From Allomyces arbusculus (taxonomy: Eukaryota; Blastocladiomycota; Blastocladiomycetes; Blastocladiales; Blastocladiaceae), in assembly GCA_027604705.1 (NCBI GenBank), contig JADHYV010000035.1:124001-188000 (forward strand): 64,000 bases of DNA, in the 5' to 3' direction. Both the position numbers and the translations under genes were made by a program. The notes below the pieces were generated by a model. It was not told where the DNA came from. It worked only from the letters and a program-made list of their open reading frames with translations, and searched no databases. Positions 47,010 through 58,298 of the stretch are shown here, in pieces. Position 1 is the first letter of the stretch; the number at the start of each line of letters is the position of its first letter.

Positions 47010-48845
47010 ATGTCCACCGCTGTGTTCCTGGCCCTGCTGCTACTCCTCACGACCGTCTCCAACGTCGCCGCCACCTCGTCCTCGTCGTCGCCGTTCGAGC
47101 ACCTCTCCCAGCCTGCGGCCGTCTACCTACCGGCCGAGCAAAAAGCGTACATTTTTGGCGGCAAAGGCGAGTTCAGCGACCTGCAATCCACCGTCTTCAT
47201 TTGGGACTTCAGCCAGCACTTTGCCGTCTACGACCATGGCAAGGCCGTGACCAAGTCGAAGCTCACGCTGCCCAAGGGCGATGCGCAGCTCGTGCCGTAC
47301 GCCGTGCAGAACGAGCCGGGCAAGTACGACGTGCACCTGCTCGCGGGAATGGCTGGCGGGAATCAGACGGCGCCGGTCAAGGCTTGGAAGGTGGTTGATT
47401 TGCTGCGGGCGGAGAAAGTCGAGGTCGTGGCAAATGATTTGAGCGGAGTGTTTGGACCGACGGTGGATGATCCGGCGACGTGTAATGGCGTCGTGCCCGT
47501 GGATCCCAAGGCCGTGGAGACGACGAATGGGACGGCAGCAGTAGACCCGATGCTGTATGTCTTTGGCGCGCCGCATTTTGGTGGCGACACGGTGAGCAAG
47601 CTGTACCAGTACAACGTCGCGGTATGGTCAGCTCGTTGTGGAATTTGCACAGCTTGATTAGGGGCTGATCGGTTCTTTTATCAAACAGAACGGCACCGCG
47701 GCCTTGATCACGCCAACCGCACGCAACTCGTCCACGTTCTCGTCGCGGCCTTCGTCAAGCGGGTCGACCCCCAACACCAACGTGCCCGATTACCGGTCGA
47801 GCGGCAATCTCGTCCGTTACGATGCCAACACCCTGCTGCTCGTGGGCGGGTTCGGCCAGCGCCGGTTCAGTTTCAACAATACCACCGACCGTCTCTCCGA
47901 CTTGTGGACGTTCGACATCCCGACCCGTACCTGGAACTCGGTACGCACACAGCTCCACACATCCTCCCCTCCCTTCTCCACCCGCTCACACTCTGCCCAT
48001 GTTCGCAGTTCTCCTACTCGATGAACGTCGACCGCTCGCTCGCGCAAACCGTCATCTACCCCACCTCCACACACCGGTTCGCGATCATTGTCGGCAACTC
48101 GCAGTACCTGATGGTCGAATATTTCGATCCCGCCAAGGGCACGTACCCAGTACGCGGCAAATTCATAAACCCGGACGACGGCCCATCGTTTGTTTCGCAG
48201 CCGACCGTGTTTCTCGTCGGCAACTATATCGTGCTCATGGACGCGCCTTTTATCAAACCGTTCCGTGGGGTTGCGATGATCGAAATTAAGCCGCAGACGG
48301 ACGGGTCGTTGATGTTCGAGTGGGCAAGCGTGTATCGGTCACCGACGGATAAGGCGCTGCCGCCGCCGGGCACGTCGTGGAAGACGGCGCGCGGTTCAAC
48401 ATTGAGTTCGTCCGGGTCGAGCAGTGGGGGTGCCAGGTCGAGCGGCGGGAGCAGTAGTAGCGATGATGACGATGATGATCTCGGGTCGGTGGCCGCGCAC
48501 GCGGCCAAGCGCGCTATCATCAAGAAGGTTGTGATCCCAGTCGCGATCGTCGCGGTCGTTGCCCTGTTTGGCGTGTGCTTTGGGCGAAAGAAGAAGGACG
48601 CCACCGCAGACGGTGACCTGGAGAAGGGTGGCGAGGGGGTGGCAGTACCGGCTGGCACGGAGGGCGCTCGTGCGGATGTCAAGGGGGTGGAGAAGACGGC
48701 CACGATGGTCACGGGCACAGGCGTCGCGGACGCGACTGCGGGTGCTCAAAACGGGACGGCTCTGACCGGCACGCCTGCCTTGCCACCTCCGAGCGCGACA
48801 CCAGCGGTTCAGGAGCCTGCGGCCGCGCGACGGCCGCAGGTCTAA
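47010..48845 (+). CDS. Kelch-like type I membrane protein, copy 1
   Basis: Three exons: 47010-47621, 47689-47940 and 48009-48845, 566 residues, introns 67 and 68 bp. A signal peptide (FLALLLLLTTVSNVAA, about 1-21) is followed by an extracellular domain with kelch-type strands: AAVYLPAEQKAYIFGG near 31-46, LLLVGGFG and DLWTFDIPTRTW in exon 2, and an NYIVLMDAPF / VAMIEIKPQTDGSLMFEW region in exon 3. A Ser/Gly-rich linker with an Asp run precedes a membrane helix (VVIPVAIVAVVALFGVCF, about 461-478) and a basic, then Gly/Ala/Thr-rich cytoplasmic tail. It probably folds as a beta-propeller outside the cell. No ligand is known to me. The gene at 49312 is a tandem paralogue with the same intron positions. 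Similar kelch-membrane proteins are numerous in early-diverging fungi. Confidence 0.85.
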
Positions 48846-49311
48846 ATGGGCAAGACCGGGTCGACCAGGACAGCGCGGCCATTTTGGTGTAGGTTGAGGT
48901 TGTGATCCAGAGAATAGATGATTCAGTGCAGAGTTGGATGTATTCCCTTGCCATGTTTCAGCAGAGCTTGGGACCAGTCTGGATCAGCCTGCGAAGGAGG
49001 CTGAAACAGTTTATGGGTGGCGAAAATGAGTCAAAACTGAGGCACTGGATTGGATGGGTGCGTGCAAATCGACAAGCTGCACACGTTCCTCGTTCAGCCT
49101 CCTCGGTGCGGATCTTGCACAGCTGGCAACCCTCCGAGTTGAATCTCCTCTCGTTCCCTCTCAAGTCTCATCATACCCCGCAGTCGGCCGCGTTGAGCCC
49201 ATTCGCGCTACGTCGCTCAATATTCGGCACGGCTCTCGCTCAAGGATCCGTAATTCGACTAAATTCGCACGACGCCGAGACTCCGACCCACGCAATTACA
49301 GCCGCATTACG
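48846..49311. other. Intergenic region between the kelch-like paralogues
   Basis: This 466 bp holds the 3' region of copy 1 and the promoter and leader of copy 2. It is AT-richer than the genes. Nothing further was recognised. Confidence 0.45.
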
Positions 49312-51025
49312 ATGGTCACGCCCACGTTGCCAAACACGGCATTCCTGGCTGCTGTGACCGTCATTTGGATCTTGGCCCTGCTAGCCAGCCCCGCCGCAGC
49401 TACCAACAACGAGACCTACCCGCTCACGTCGCTGACGGACACGAGCATCCTGTATCTGCCGACCGAGCAAAAGGCCTACATCTTTGGCGGTGTCGTGAGC
49501 CGTGCCGAGCGCGACGTGTGGATCCTCGACTTTACTAAGCACATTGACTTGAGCAACTATGCGCCTGCCGTCAAGCGCGCGCCCTTCCGACTGCCAATCC
49601 CAATGCGGCAGCCGATTCTGCACGCCGTGCAGCGCGGCAGTGGCAAGTACGAGGTCGGAATTCTTTCTGGGCTCGACGAATTTGACGGGAAATCGCTCAA
49701 CGTGTTTGCGTGGCGGATCCCAGACCTGTTCAATGCCTCAGATAGCGGTATGGTGGATGGGGTCCTGGCAGCCACGAGCGCGCCGTTGCCCGCAAACGTG
49801 ATTGCAATGCAGTCGCCGGCGTACTCGCACGTCGTCATGCCGCTCGCGGTGGGGAATGACAGTGCCAAGATGACGGCGCCGGCAACGTTCCTGTTGGGCA
49901 CGCCCGACAAGAAGACGATTGACGCGCATCTCGTGCGCTGGGATGGGGTATGCGCTCGTTGTTGGCTTGCTTCTTTACCTGGTTTGTTTTGCTCATGGCG
50001 GCGTTTGATTCGTACCCTAGTTGAATGTCACGAACGAACCGGCCAGCAACGACACGTCGGGCTCGACGCCCTACTACCCACGCTCGAGTGGCACGCTGCT
50101 CCAGATTGACAGCTCGACGTACGCGCTTGTCGGCGGGTACAAGGGCAACTTGACGGGTGATGACACCAAGATCAATCAGATTTACATGTTCTCGCAGGAC
50201 AAGAACGCCTGGAGCGTGGTTTGTTGCTCTCCTGCCTCCTCGCTGCTCCTCATTAACGCGATGTGCACCAAAATGACGCAAATTCACCCCTCTCGCCCAT
50301 AGTATCCGCATCCGTACGAAACCACCGGCGGCAAGACGGTCCTATACGAGTCGCCCGACCACAAAAGGTACCTGCTCACTCTTGGCTGGTACGACGACTT
50401 CCAGTACGTTGAGATCAGCTCCAACAGCAAGCCGCAGCGCGCGGTCATCAGCAACCCCAAGGAGGGCCCGTCGTCCAACACGTCCCCGCTCGTCGGCGCC
50501 CTGCCATTCATCGTCGACAACTACATTGTTCTGCTTGCGGGCAACCAGGCGGAGCCCTATAACGGTCTCGTCATGCTCGAGATCCAGCCGCAGAAGGACG
50601 GGTCGCTGGCGTTTGCATGGGCGAACGTCTTCAAGTCACCGACCGACTCGAGCATGCCGCCGACGCCTGCCAAATCATATTCAGCGATTTATTCGCAGCA
50701 GGAGAAGGATAATCCGTATAACGTGTCGACGTCGGGGCTGGGTGGAGATGATATGGAGACATACAAGGTGTTGCGCGTCCTTCGATGGATCGCGCTGCCT
50801 GTCTCGCTGATTGCCAGCTTTTACGCGGCGCAGCACTACCGCAAGAAACGTGCTGAAAAGCTCGCGGCAGCGGCGGTGGGGGCGGAGCTGGGCAATGCGC
50901 CAGCCGCGACGGCCAATGCTACCAACCCGGCCGTCGCTGGTGCGCCTGCCGCGACGACAGCCGTCCCAGTCGTTCCGGAAAAAGAGCGCGCAGGTCCTAT
51001 GCGCGACCTCGAAAAGGGTTTCTAG
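49312..51025 (+). CDS. Kelch-like type I membrane protein, copy 2
   Basis: Three exons: 49312-49947, 50021-50218 and 50303-51025, 518 residues, introns 73 and 84 bp. Exon structure parallels copy 1. The N-terminus is hydrophobic (AAVTVIWILALLASPAAA), a signal peptide to about residue 30. Shared landmarks with copy 1 are SILYLPTEQKAYIFGG, YALVGGYKG in exon 2, IVDNYIVLLAGN and VMLEIQPQKDGSLAFAW in exon 3, and SPTDSSMPP just before the linker. A weaker membrane helix (WIALPVSLIASFYAA, near 441-455) is followed by a basic tail and Ala-rich C-terminus. The two copies are clearly homologous but well diverged, so the duplication is not recent. Exon 2 is shorter than in copy 1, lacking its Ser-rich insert. 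Ligand and role are unknown. Confidence 0.85.
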
Positions 51026-52217
51026 ACGATTGCTTTTTTATTCATGTTCATGTTGCGACATAGACGGGACAACGGAGAGGGAGTGTCGTTCGCTTGCTGC
51101 TCTCAAGTGGAAAAGAAGTATACGTCGTGGTTGTTCGGAGGAGACGATCAAACTGGCCCCAGAGATTTCGTGTGTGGCCAAGTGGGCAATTGGCGCTGCA
51201 ACCCTCGAACGGGGGGGATGCATCGACAGTGCGCTTTCCTCGACATGCCCTGCAACCGTCAACTCGCGACTAACGCGATAGACGGGGAGACCACTGTTGA
51301 TGTCAACACACACGCGTAAACGTGCTGGAGAAGAACGAGAAGGCCGCGTTGCTTGAGTGGGACGAGTTCGTCCGTCGTTGGGAGGCAGAAACTGAGGGTG
51401 AACGAATTTTGTGCACTTTCCGCGTCTCGCCCTTGCTGTGTAACCAGCACTGGTGAGGTGTCTACCAACAAAGAGAAACGAGCAGAGGCAGGAACAGCCG
51501 CCCTCGAATTCAAAAGATATTCACATCCTACATCTGACGCGCGTCGATCTACATAGGGATTCATACTTGTGGGCAATCATCACGTCACCATGGCGCTCAT
51601 GAACCAACGCAAGAAGACGGCTGCCAAGGACGAAATCCTGCTCAGATCGTTCGAGAGCATGACAAGTAGCTCATGTGGCAGTTCCTGAAGAGCCTGCACG
51701 TTGCCTTCACCATGATTCCACCCAGGAACAGACTTGCGGCGTGCGTGACCGCATCAGCAGCTTTCACCACTGTGTGCTCCACTGGTTTGGCAAGAGGACG
51801 GCTAGCGGAAATGCGCGCTCTTGAATAACAGAGCCAACCCTTTGTTTTTTTTTTGCTGAAAAGCAGTTACATCTGTAAAGCATCCATTGTTATTGCACGG
51901 CTACCAGAACCATGAAGACACTAAACTCCGTGACAAAGGACAGCAGCGAATATGCGGCAAGCAGCCCCTGAATCGAGGGAGGAAAAAGAAATAGAGGATC
52001 AGATGTTGGCTCAACAGCGCACTTGGTTCAGGACTGATTGATTATCAGCGTACGCCTGGAAGTAATAACAACCGAGACTACTTCTTCGTGTTCGTATTTT
52101 TGCAGACCTGACAGACGTGGAAGGCAAGCTTGCACTCTGATTTCAAAATGAGATGGTGCGAGAAACCCAGAATGCATTTGAAAAAACATCACCACGCCTG
52201 GGACAACGAGTGCACCA
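51026..52217. other. Convergent intergenic region, kelch-like copy 2/helicase
   Basis: This 1.19 kb between converging stops is relatively AT-rich, with a T run at about 51848-51857. Frames are short and not protein-like. No RNA gene was recognised. Confidence 0.5.
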
Positions 52218-54701
52218 TCATGCCTCAACGCGCATGCTGTCCTCGTCCTCATCGTCGCCCTCGTCCTCATCGTCGCCCTCGTCCTCATCGTCACTCGCGA
52301 ACCGCACGTGCGTGTTGGCCGGACCCTTGACCTCTTCGGCCTCGCCATCGAGTAGCGCCTCGAGCGCCTCCTGCTCCTCGGACGGCCCCAAATCAACCAG
52401 CTCCTCCTCCTCCACGTGCTCCTCCTCCATCCCCTCAATCTCTGGTACCTCCTGGCCCTGCACAATCGCCAAGAGCCGCTGCAAATCGGTCAACTGCTCA
52501 CGCGACGCGGACACAGGGCACCGCTTCACAACCGCGCGCCAGTTCTCGCGCTTCTCCATCAATTCCTTGAAGTATCGCACCTCGTGCGACGCGAGCAGCG
52601 TGACCGCGGCGCCCGGGTGACCCGCACGCGCTGTGCGCCCAACGCGGTGCACGTACTGCGGCAAGTAGCCCGGCGGATCGTAATTGACGACTACGTCGAC
52701 TGCAGGCAAATCAATCCCGCGCGCCAGCAGGTCCGACGCGACTAGGACACGCACGATCGGAGACCCATCGGCCGCCGGCTGACGGAACTGCTTGAGCAGC
52801 GCCGATCGCTCGGCTTGCGGCAATTCGCGCGACATGTACGCGACGTGCACTCGCGGCTCGCCGGCGGCCAGGACGCGCGAGAGTCGGCGCGCAGCGTCGA
52901 CCGACTTGGTGAAAACGAGTACGCGGCGCACGGGGACGGCCGAGTTGCGTGCGGCAAGGACCGCGTCGAGCGGAGCCACGACGGCCTTGAGCAGCTTGAA
53001 GGCCATTTCCGTCTTGATATCGACAGCCCCGTTGGGATCAGCCGATCCGTCGTCGGCATGCAGTTTCTCGACGAGTTCGGCCGTCTTGGAGGCGCCGACA
53101 GCAGTTGATGCGAGCAATGCGCGGACCAGGTCGAGCATCGCGAGCGGCTTGTCGGCAGCGGTCGGCAGCGTCGCCATGACTTCGCGCAACGTCGTTGGGA
53201 ACACGTACTTGGCCGAACTGCCGGCCTGGTCGGCATTCGTCGCAGCGGCCGCGAGCATCGTCGGGTTAATGAGCTGCAGCATCGCAATCTTTTCAGGATT
53301 ACGCGTGAGGGTCGCCGAAAACAGCAGTTTCCGAGGCATGTGCGGGACGCGACGGCGATGGAACGCACGTGGTGCGCGCAGCAGCGGCGTGGCCGTGTGT
53401 ACGGCCGTCGGGAGCCGCACTCGGTCGTTTTTGTCGGCGCGGAAGTATTCGGCGAGGTGCATGACAGGGTCGTCGGCCGCGCGCATCGCAGCCATCGCAG
53501 GAGCGAGCCACTCGGTCGCGCCAGCGTTGAGGATGCGGTCAGCTTCGTCAATAATCAGGAACTGCAGGTGCTGCAGCGTGAAATTGGGCGTTGCCTGTAA
53601 ATGGTCGAGCAAGCGGCCGGGCGTCGCAATCAAGATGTCGATGTTTGAGTGACCACCCGGGAGCGTCGGCGTTGCCGGTGCGAGCGCCGCCTTCTTGTGA
53701 TCATGGTGCGTCAAGTACTTGGCCGTTGCCGCGACACCTGCGGGCACGGCACGATCAACAACTGTGGCCGAAATCAGCGTTTGCTCGTCAGCAAACGACC
53801 GCCCACCCGACCCGGCCTTGCCCCCAGCTACGGCTGCAATGCGCAATCCGCATGCGTTGGCAAACGGCGCGGCCGTGTCGTAAACTTGCCGGACGAGATC
53901 ACGCGTCGGGACGACAATCAGTGCACGGAGCCGCGGCACGGCGCGCCCATTGCCATCAGTTCCCTTGGCCAGAGCCTGGACGACAGGCAGCACATATGAC
54001 AGCGTCTTACCCGACCCGGTCGGCGCCGACACGAGTAGATCTGACCCGTTGCGCGCATCAAGGAGCCGCGGAACGACGCTGCGCTGAATCGAAAAGAGCG
54101 TGTAAATCCCCTGCTTGTGGCACTGGCGGATAATGCGCGGGTCGAGGTCGTACTGCTCGAGCCGGAACGCATGCGGCGCGGCCTCATCGGTGGTGGCCGC
54201 CGCCGCCGAAGCGAGATCGGCTTCCGAGTCTTGCGGCACGAGCGTCGGCTGTGCGAGCCACGAGGGCAGCGCGGCGCGCTTGAGCCGCTTCTGCTCCTCG
54301 CGCGTCAGCTCCGTGTCGTCGGCGAATTCGGGGAAGTACAGGTCGTACTTGGGCTCGAGTTTGGGCTCGTCTTGTGCTGTCAACACGGGCTGCTTGTCGC
54401 CGTCCACCTGATCAACGTCCATGGCCGCATTGGCGTTGGCGAGTGAATCCAGATCACTTGGTGCACCCTCGTCCTCGGCGACCTCGCCCATGACCACATC
54501 CACACTCTCCACTGCTGCCTTCTGCAGCACCACAGCGGCTACAAGCTCGGATACTGGTTCATTGGCCTGCGCATCGTCATTGTTCGGCGACACGTCGTTC
54601 TCGTCAGACCGGCTGCGCTTCTTGCTTGACCTGCTGCCGTCGCTGCTCTTGCGGCTGCTCTTCTTGTCCTTTTTGTTGCTCTTTTTGCTTGCACTCGCCA
54701 T
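52218..54701 (-). CDS. DEAD-box RNA helicase of the DDX51/Dbp6 type
   Basis: ATP-dependent RNA helicase expected to act in the nucleolus in early 60S ribosomal subunit assembly. Single exon, 827 residues, longer than yeast Dbp6 (629) because of extra acidic and low-complexity parts. Start chosen at ATG 54701 (MASASKKSNKKDKKSS), whose Lys/Ser-rich head suits nuclear localisation. Motifs: YTLFSIQRSVVPRLL (Q region), I APTGSGKT (about 223-230), Ia VVPTRDL, Ib ATPGRLLDHL, II IIDEADRIL (about 383), III LLFSATLTRNPEKI (about 459), IV VLVFTKSVDAARRL, V ASDLLARGIDLP, VI HRVGRTARAG (about 687). SATLTRNPEKI and the inserts between motifs I and II are characteristic of DDX51/Dbp6. An acidic EEE/DED tail ends the protein. 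Confidence 0.92.
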   Translation of the reverse strand: MASASKKSNKKDKKSSRKSSDGSRSSKKRSRSDENDVSPNNDDAQANEPVSELVAAVVLQKAAVESVDVVMGEVAEDEGAPSDLDSLANANAAMDVDQVDGDKQPVLTAQDEPKLEPKYDLYFPEFADDTELTREEQKRLKRAALPSWLAQPTLVPQDSEADLASAAAATTDEAAPHAFRLEQYDLDPRIIRQCHKQGIYTLFSIQRSVVPRLLDARNGSDLLVSAPTGSGKTLSYVLPVVQALAKGTDGNGRAVPRLRALIVVPTRDLVRQVYDTAAPFANACGLRIAAVAGGKAGSGGRSFADEQTLISATVVDRAVPAGVAATAKYLTHHDHKKAALAPATPTLPGGHSNIDILIATPGRLLDHLQATPNFTLQHLQFLIIDEADRILNAGATEWLAPAMAAMRAADDPVMHLAEYFRADKNDRVRLPTAVHTATPLLRAPRAFHRRRVPHMPRKLLFSATLTRNPEKIAMLQLINPTMLAAAATNADQAGSSAKYVFPTTLREVMATLPTAADKPLAMLDLVRALLASTAVGASKTAELVEKLHADDGSADPNGAVDIKTEMAFKLLKAVVAPLDAVLAARNSAVPVRRVLVFTKSVDAARRLSRVLAAGEPRVHVAYMSRELPQAERSALLKQFRQPAADGSPIVRVLVASDLLARGIDLPAVDVVVNYDPPGYLPQYVHRVGRTARAGHPGAAVTLLASHEVRYFKELMEKRENWRAVVKRCPVSASREQLTDLQRLLAIVQGQEVPEIEGMEEEHVEEEELVDLGPSEEQEALEALLDGEAEEVKGPANTHVRFASDDEDEGDDEDEGDDEDEDSMRVEA

Positions 54702-55046
54702 GTTCGGGATACAGACACGGCCAACGCGATCACCGCGCGAGACGCGACGGAGAGAAAAATGCGTTATGGTCACGTGTGGGCGTGTTGAGCCGTTGCTGCC
54801 TGCTCCATTGCTTGTCCACGTCAGTGTTTTTTTAAGTCAAAAACCTTTGTCGCTGGCTTCGGCGAAGCCCACAACGGCAGCGATGGTAGCTTGATCTGAC
54901 GCTAATCGCTTCACAGACTGGCCGACGTGGTTGTCCGTGAATACTGGGATCGTGCCATCTGCAAGCCTGCGAACGGGCTCCATCAAGATTATCGTTTGTT
55001 AATTATCCGCTCAACATTTTCCATTGCCCCACTAATGTAAATTCCG
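54702..55046. other. Intergenic region, helicase 5' to F-box gene 3'
   Basis: This 345 bp contains the helicase promoter and the F-box gene's 3' region. A T run lies at about 54827-54833. Nothing else was seen. Confidence 0.45.
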
Positions 55047-57826
55047 TCATTCGTCCTCATGATCCAACCCCACCTCGCACAGCAAGACGGACATTTCCCG
55101 CATCCCGACACGAGGCCCAAGCGGCGGAAACTTTCGCACGCAACTGCCAGCCGGCCGCGCGATGACGCCACGTCTCCGAGATCCCAGTGCTGCGACTGGC
55201 GCGCGCACAACCACGCTCTGCTCGCTCTCCATGATACGCCGCCACGGTTCATGCCCCTCGGTGCGCTCCAACTGGTCCACGATTGACACGGGCACAGGTC
55301 CAATCTTTGGCGGTTTGACGACAGGGTGCGGCGCCCGCGATCTCGAATAAGTGCACAGCTCGACAATTGACCCGCGCATCGGTCCAAGACTGCGCACGAT
55401 GACCAGTCCGTGCGCCGTCGGCGCAACGTGCAAGACGGTCCCCGGCGCGTGGACTCGGCGGCGCGTCGCGCCGCTCCACGGCTCTGGGCGCCAAGCGCGG
55501 CGCAGTGGATCGAGAATCCACTCGTCGTTGAGCGCCTCGTGCTGCGCAACGTCCGGGTGCTTGGGCAGCATGAGCACGCGACGCCACGGGCATTCTTCCT
55601 CCTCCTCGGCGTCCGACCCGGCAAACGGCGTCGGTGGCACGACCGTTCCGAGGTCGCGCCAGGGCGGGTTCTCCACCGTGTTTCGGATTCGGTACGAGGT
55701 CGCGGGCGGCAAGTCGGTGCGAGCAACAATACGCATCGCGGCCGTATCGATGACCTCGATCCGCGCGCCGTAGGCCGTGGCAACGTCGTGTGTGTCGTGC
55801 GAAGCGAAATGAAGCTCGGCTGAGAGCGCGGGCCGGGAAATTGCAACGAGTCGGTCGCGGCGTGTCCAGTGCAGATCGACGATCTGGTACCACGATTGCC
55901 GCACGCGCGGCAGCGTCGCGCGAATTCGGAGCGGGGCAGGACGCAACAGAACGGAGCATGCCGTCAAGGCTTCGGCGCTTGGCGGGGTACCCGGCGTCAA
56001 CTGAGCACAGACGTACTCGGCCTCGGGCGGGCGGAGGTCGTACTGCGCCGTGAGGTCGTGGTTCACGCCACATATCTGAGCTACATGTCGCGCGACAATC
56101 TCGGCATGGTTGGAAGCGCGGTGGTGGAACGCACGGAGCAGCGGTTCGCGCATCAGGACTGACACGGCCATGAACATCTTGCGCGTGATTTGCGTCAGCA
56201 CGGCCGCAAAGTCGGGCGCCATGGCCGTGCCCGGGTTGAGCCCGGAATCGTCGCGCGCGAATTGAAGCCGCGGGCAACACACACCGTCGAGCGGCATGCC
56301 AACGAGGATGCGGCCGAAAAGACGCCACGACGTGTAGCTGCAGCACGGACCGTGCGTCGCAAACGACTCGTTCAGCTCAGGCCCACGCTGTTCCGTCGGG
56401 TTTTCAGGAATGATACCATACGGCTGCCACGCGGTGAGCACGGGCGATGCCGTGGAGACGTCAAATGTCACAACCACGAGGCGGTGGCCGCGTGTGCGAT
56501 TTTCGCCCTGCTCGTGGATCACGACCTTGAGAAGTTGACGGCGCACGGAATACGTCGCTGCCGCGCTCGCCCATGCGTCCGGGTCCGAGACCGGGACGGG
56601 ATGCGCGTCCGGGTCAATAACAGCATGCGTCAACCCGTGCTCGTAGGGAACCCACACCGCGCACACGGCCTTGACCCCAACCTCGGCCGCGTTAAGCAGC
56701 AGACAGCGATCCGGCTCGACATGCGGCATCTGGATGTCGCGCAAGTCATACATGGCCATGATACATGGCGTTGCCATGTGATCCGGGTTGTCGCCGCTGC
56801 GCCAAGGCACACCAGGGTTCCGCGCAAAGTCTACGATCCACTTGAGGGGAGCCTGGTACAAGACAACGAGCCAATCGTCGCAGCACGACATGTCAAGGAT
56901 TCGGAGCCGTTTCGGGTGAGCGACGCAGATCCTCGCGTCACACCCTGAGAGAGGATAGAGGTGGATGTGCGTCGCGGTTCGCGTAAACGTCCATTTCGTG
57001 GCCGTCACACCTGCAGCCTTGAAGAGCGAATCTTGCGCGGCAACCACATTGCCGCGGTTGTTCGTTTGCTCTGCGGGTGCAGGACCACTTGAGAACAAAA
57101 TCGCAGCTTGGGCCGGTGGACTGGTAGATGGCGCAGAGAGCGAAATGGGCTGCGCATGGAGGAAGGATCGGGTTTGCTGAGCGCGCAGCTGGCCCGCTAT
57201 AAATGCAGCTCGTGAATGGTGAGCCACGGTTTTGACCGGGAATCTCGCAGAATAGACATCAACGTACTCAAACGTGGCTCAAAAGTAATGCACTTGTCTG
57301 TGACGGTCACGATCGAATGTTGACCGTTGGGCACGTCAAGAAAATGTGGGCACCACGCGACAACGTCCTCGACCGGCGCGTATTTGCGCGCAATATGCAC
57401 CTTGCCCAGCTCCATCTCCTGCTCGTCGTTGGTCTTGAGCTTTCCACCGGACGTTGCGAGACGCTTGCCGAGTTGCTTGAGCTTGTACCAGTCGCGCGAG
57501 TCCCGGACCGCGCTCACGAGCGCGAGGCGGCGGTACTCGTCCCAGCTCATGGGCCCATCCACGAGCGGCGGCTCACGGTACCGCAAGCCGTGCACTTTGC
57601 GATAGACAGCGGGCCAGAGTCGTGCCGCATCCAAGACCATGATGGTAGCACGCCAAGAGCGACACACGTGGCTCGCGCGCAACAGGTCGACCGGGTCATT
57701 CAGCTGGTCGAAAATGTGACCGAGAACATTGGTGACGTCGAGGGCGCGGTGCCGCGACCTGGTCCGTGCGGTACGAGCTTCATCATGCTGTTCCCTTGCT
57801 GCTTGTGCTCGAAGAAGTGCAGACAT
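55047..57826 (-). CDS. Large F-box protein
   Basis: Likely substrate receptor of an SCF ubiquitin ligase. Two exons: 57826-57268 and 57196-55047, joined by a 71 bp intron (GTACGT...TATAG), 902 residues. The F-box is near residues 28-70: ALDVTNVLGHIFDQLNDPVD followed by LLRASHVCRSWRATI, with the usual Leu/Pro and Cys-Arg-x-Trp positions. The remainder looks like a beta-rich propeller domain with recurring strands (RLRILDMSCCDDWLVVLYQA; HRLVVVTFDVSTASPVLTAW; RIEVIDTAAMRIVARTDLP; HGLVIVRSLGPMRGSIVELC), but clear WD40 motifs are missing. ATG 57826 is the first in frame; the frame extends a few codons upstream without another ATG. I joined the two long frames because the F-box exon otherwise ends abruptly and the GTACGT donor keeps phase. 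The target is unknown. Confidence 0.78.
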
Positions 57827-58298
57827 GTTGCTGCGTGCTGGCAAACAGCTTGGAGCCGGTTTTTTGGAGGTTCGGCGGTGGAGAACATGCAGCTGATAAC
57901 ATCGAAGATGTGCAGGCGCCGTCCTAGTTTATACCTGCATATCTGCAGATTTCGTTGCTTGTCTTTTGGTGTCGCTTGTGGAATGAATACCTCGAGCGGT
58001 CATGAGTCGTTTGTCGACCCAGGTACTTCAGCTCTCCACGGAGTCATGCAAGGCGCGGCGCCAGTCATTTGCCAAACTGGCGGGAACAGGAAGCTATAAC
58101 GCGACGCCGTTTCGCTGTGCAAATTTGCCGTCTTGATTGGCGCTCCTAACGGACGCCAGATCAACGGGCGTACGTTTGGCTGGCCCGTCTGTCAATCGAC
58201 AGGCCTGCATTCACCACTTTGGCAGCAGGGAGCAAGCGGTAGTCTCCTACTCATGACGGCAAACACAAGTCGACTCCAACGTTTCATTGGGTTCGCGT
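57827..58298. other. Intergenic region, F-box 5' and Rogdi-like 3'
   Basis: This 472 bp holds the F-box promoter and the 3' region of the next minus-strand gene. It is comparatively AT-rich. No gene was recognised. Confidence 0.45.

Noticed and set aside
51101-51220. Possible tRNA-like B-box sequence (ccctcgaacggggg)
   Set aside because: No matching A box, acceptor stem or cloverleaf could be formed.
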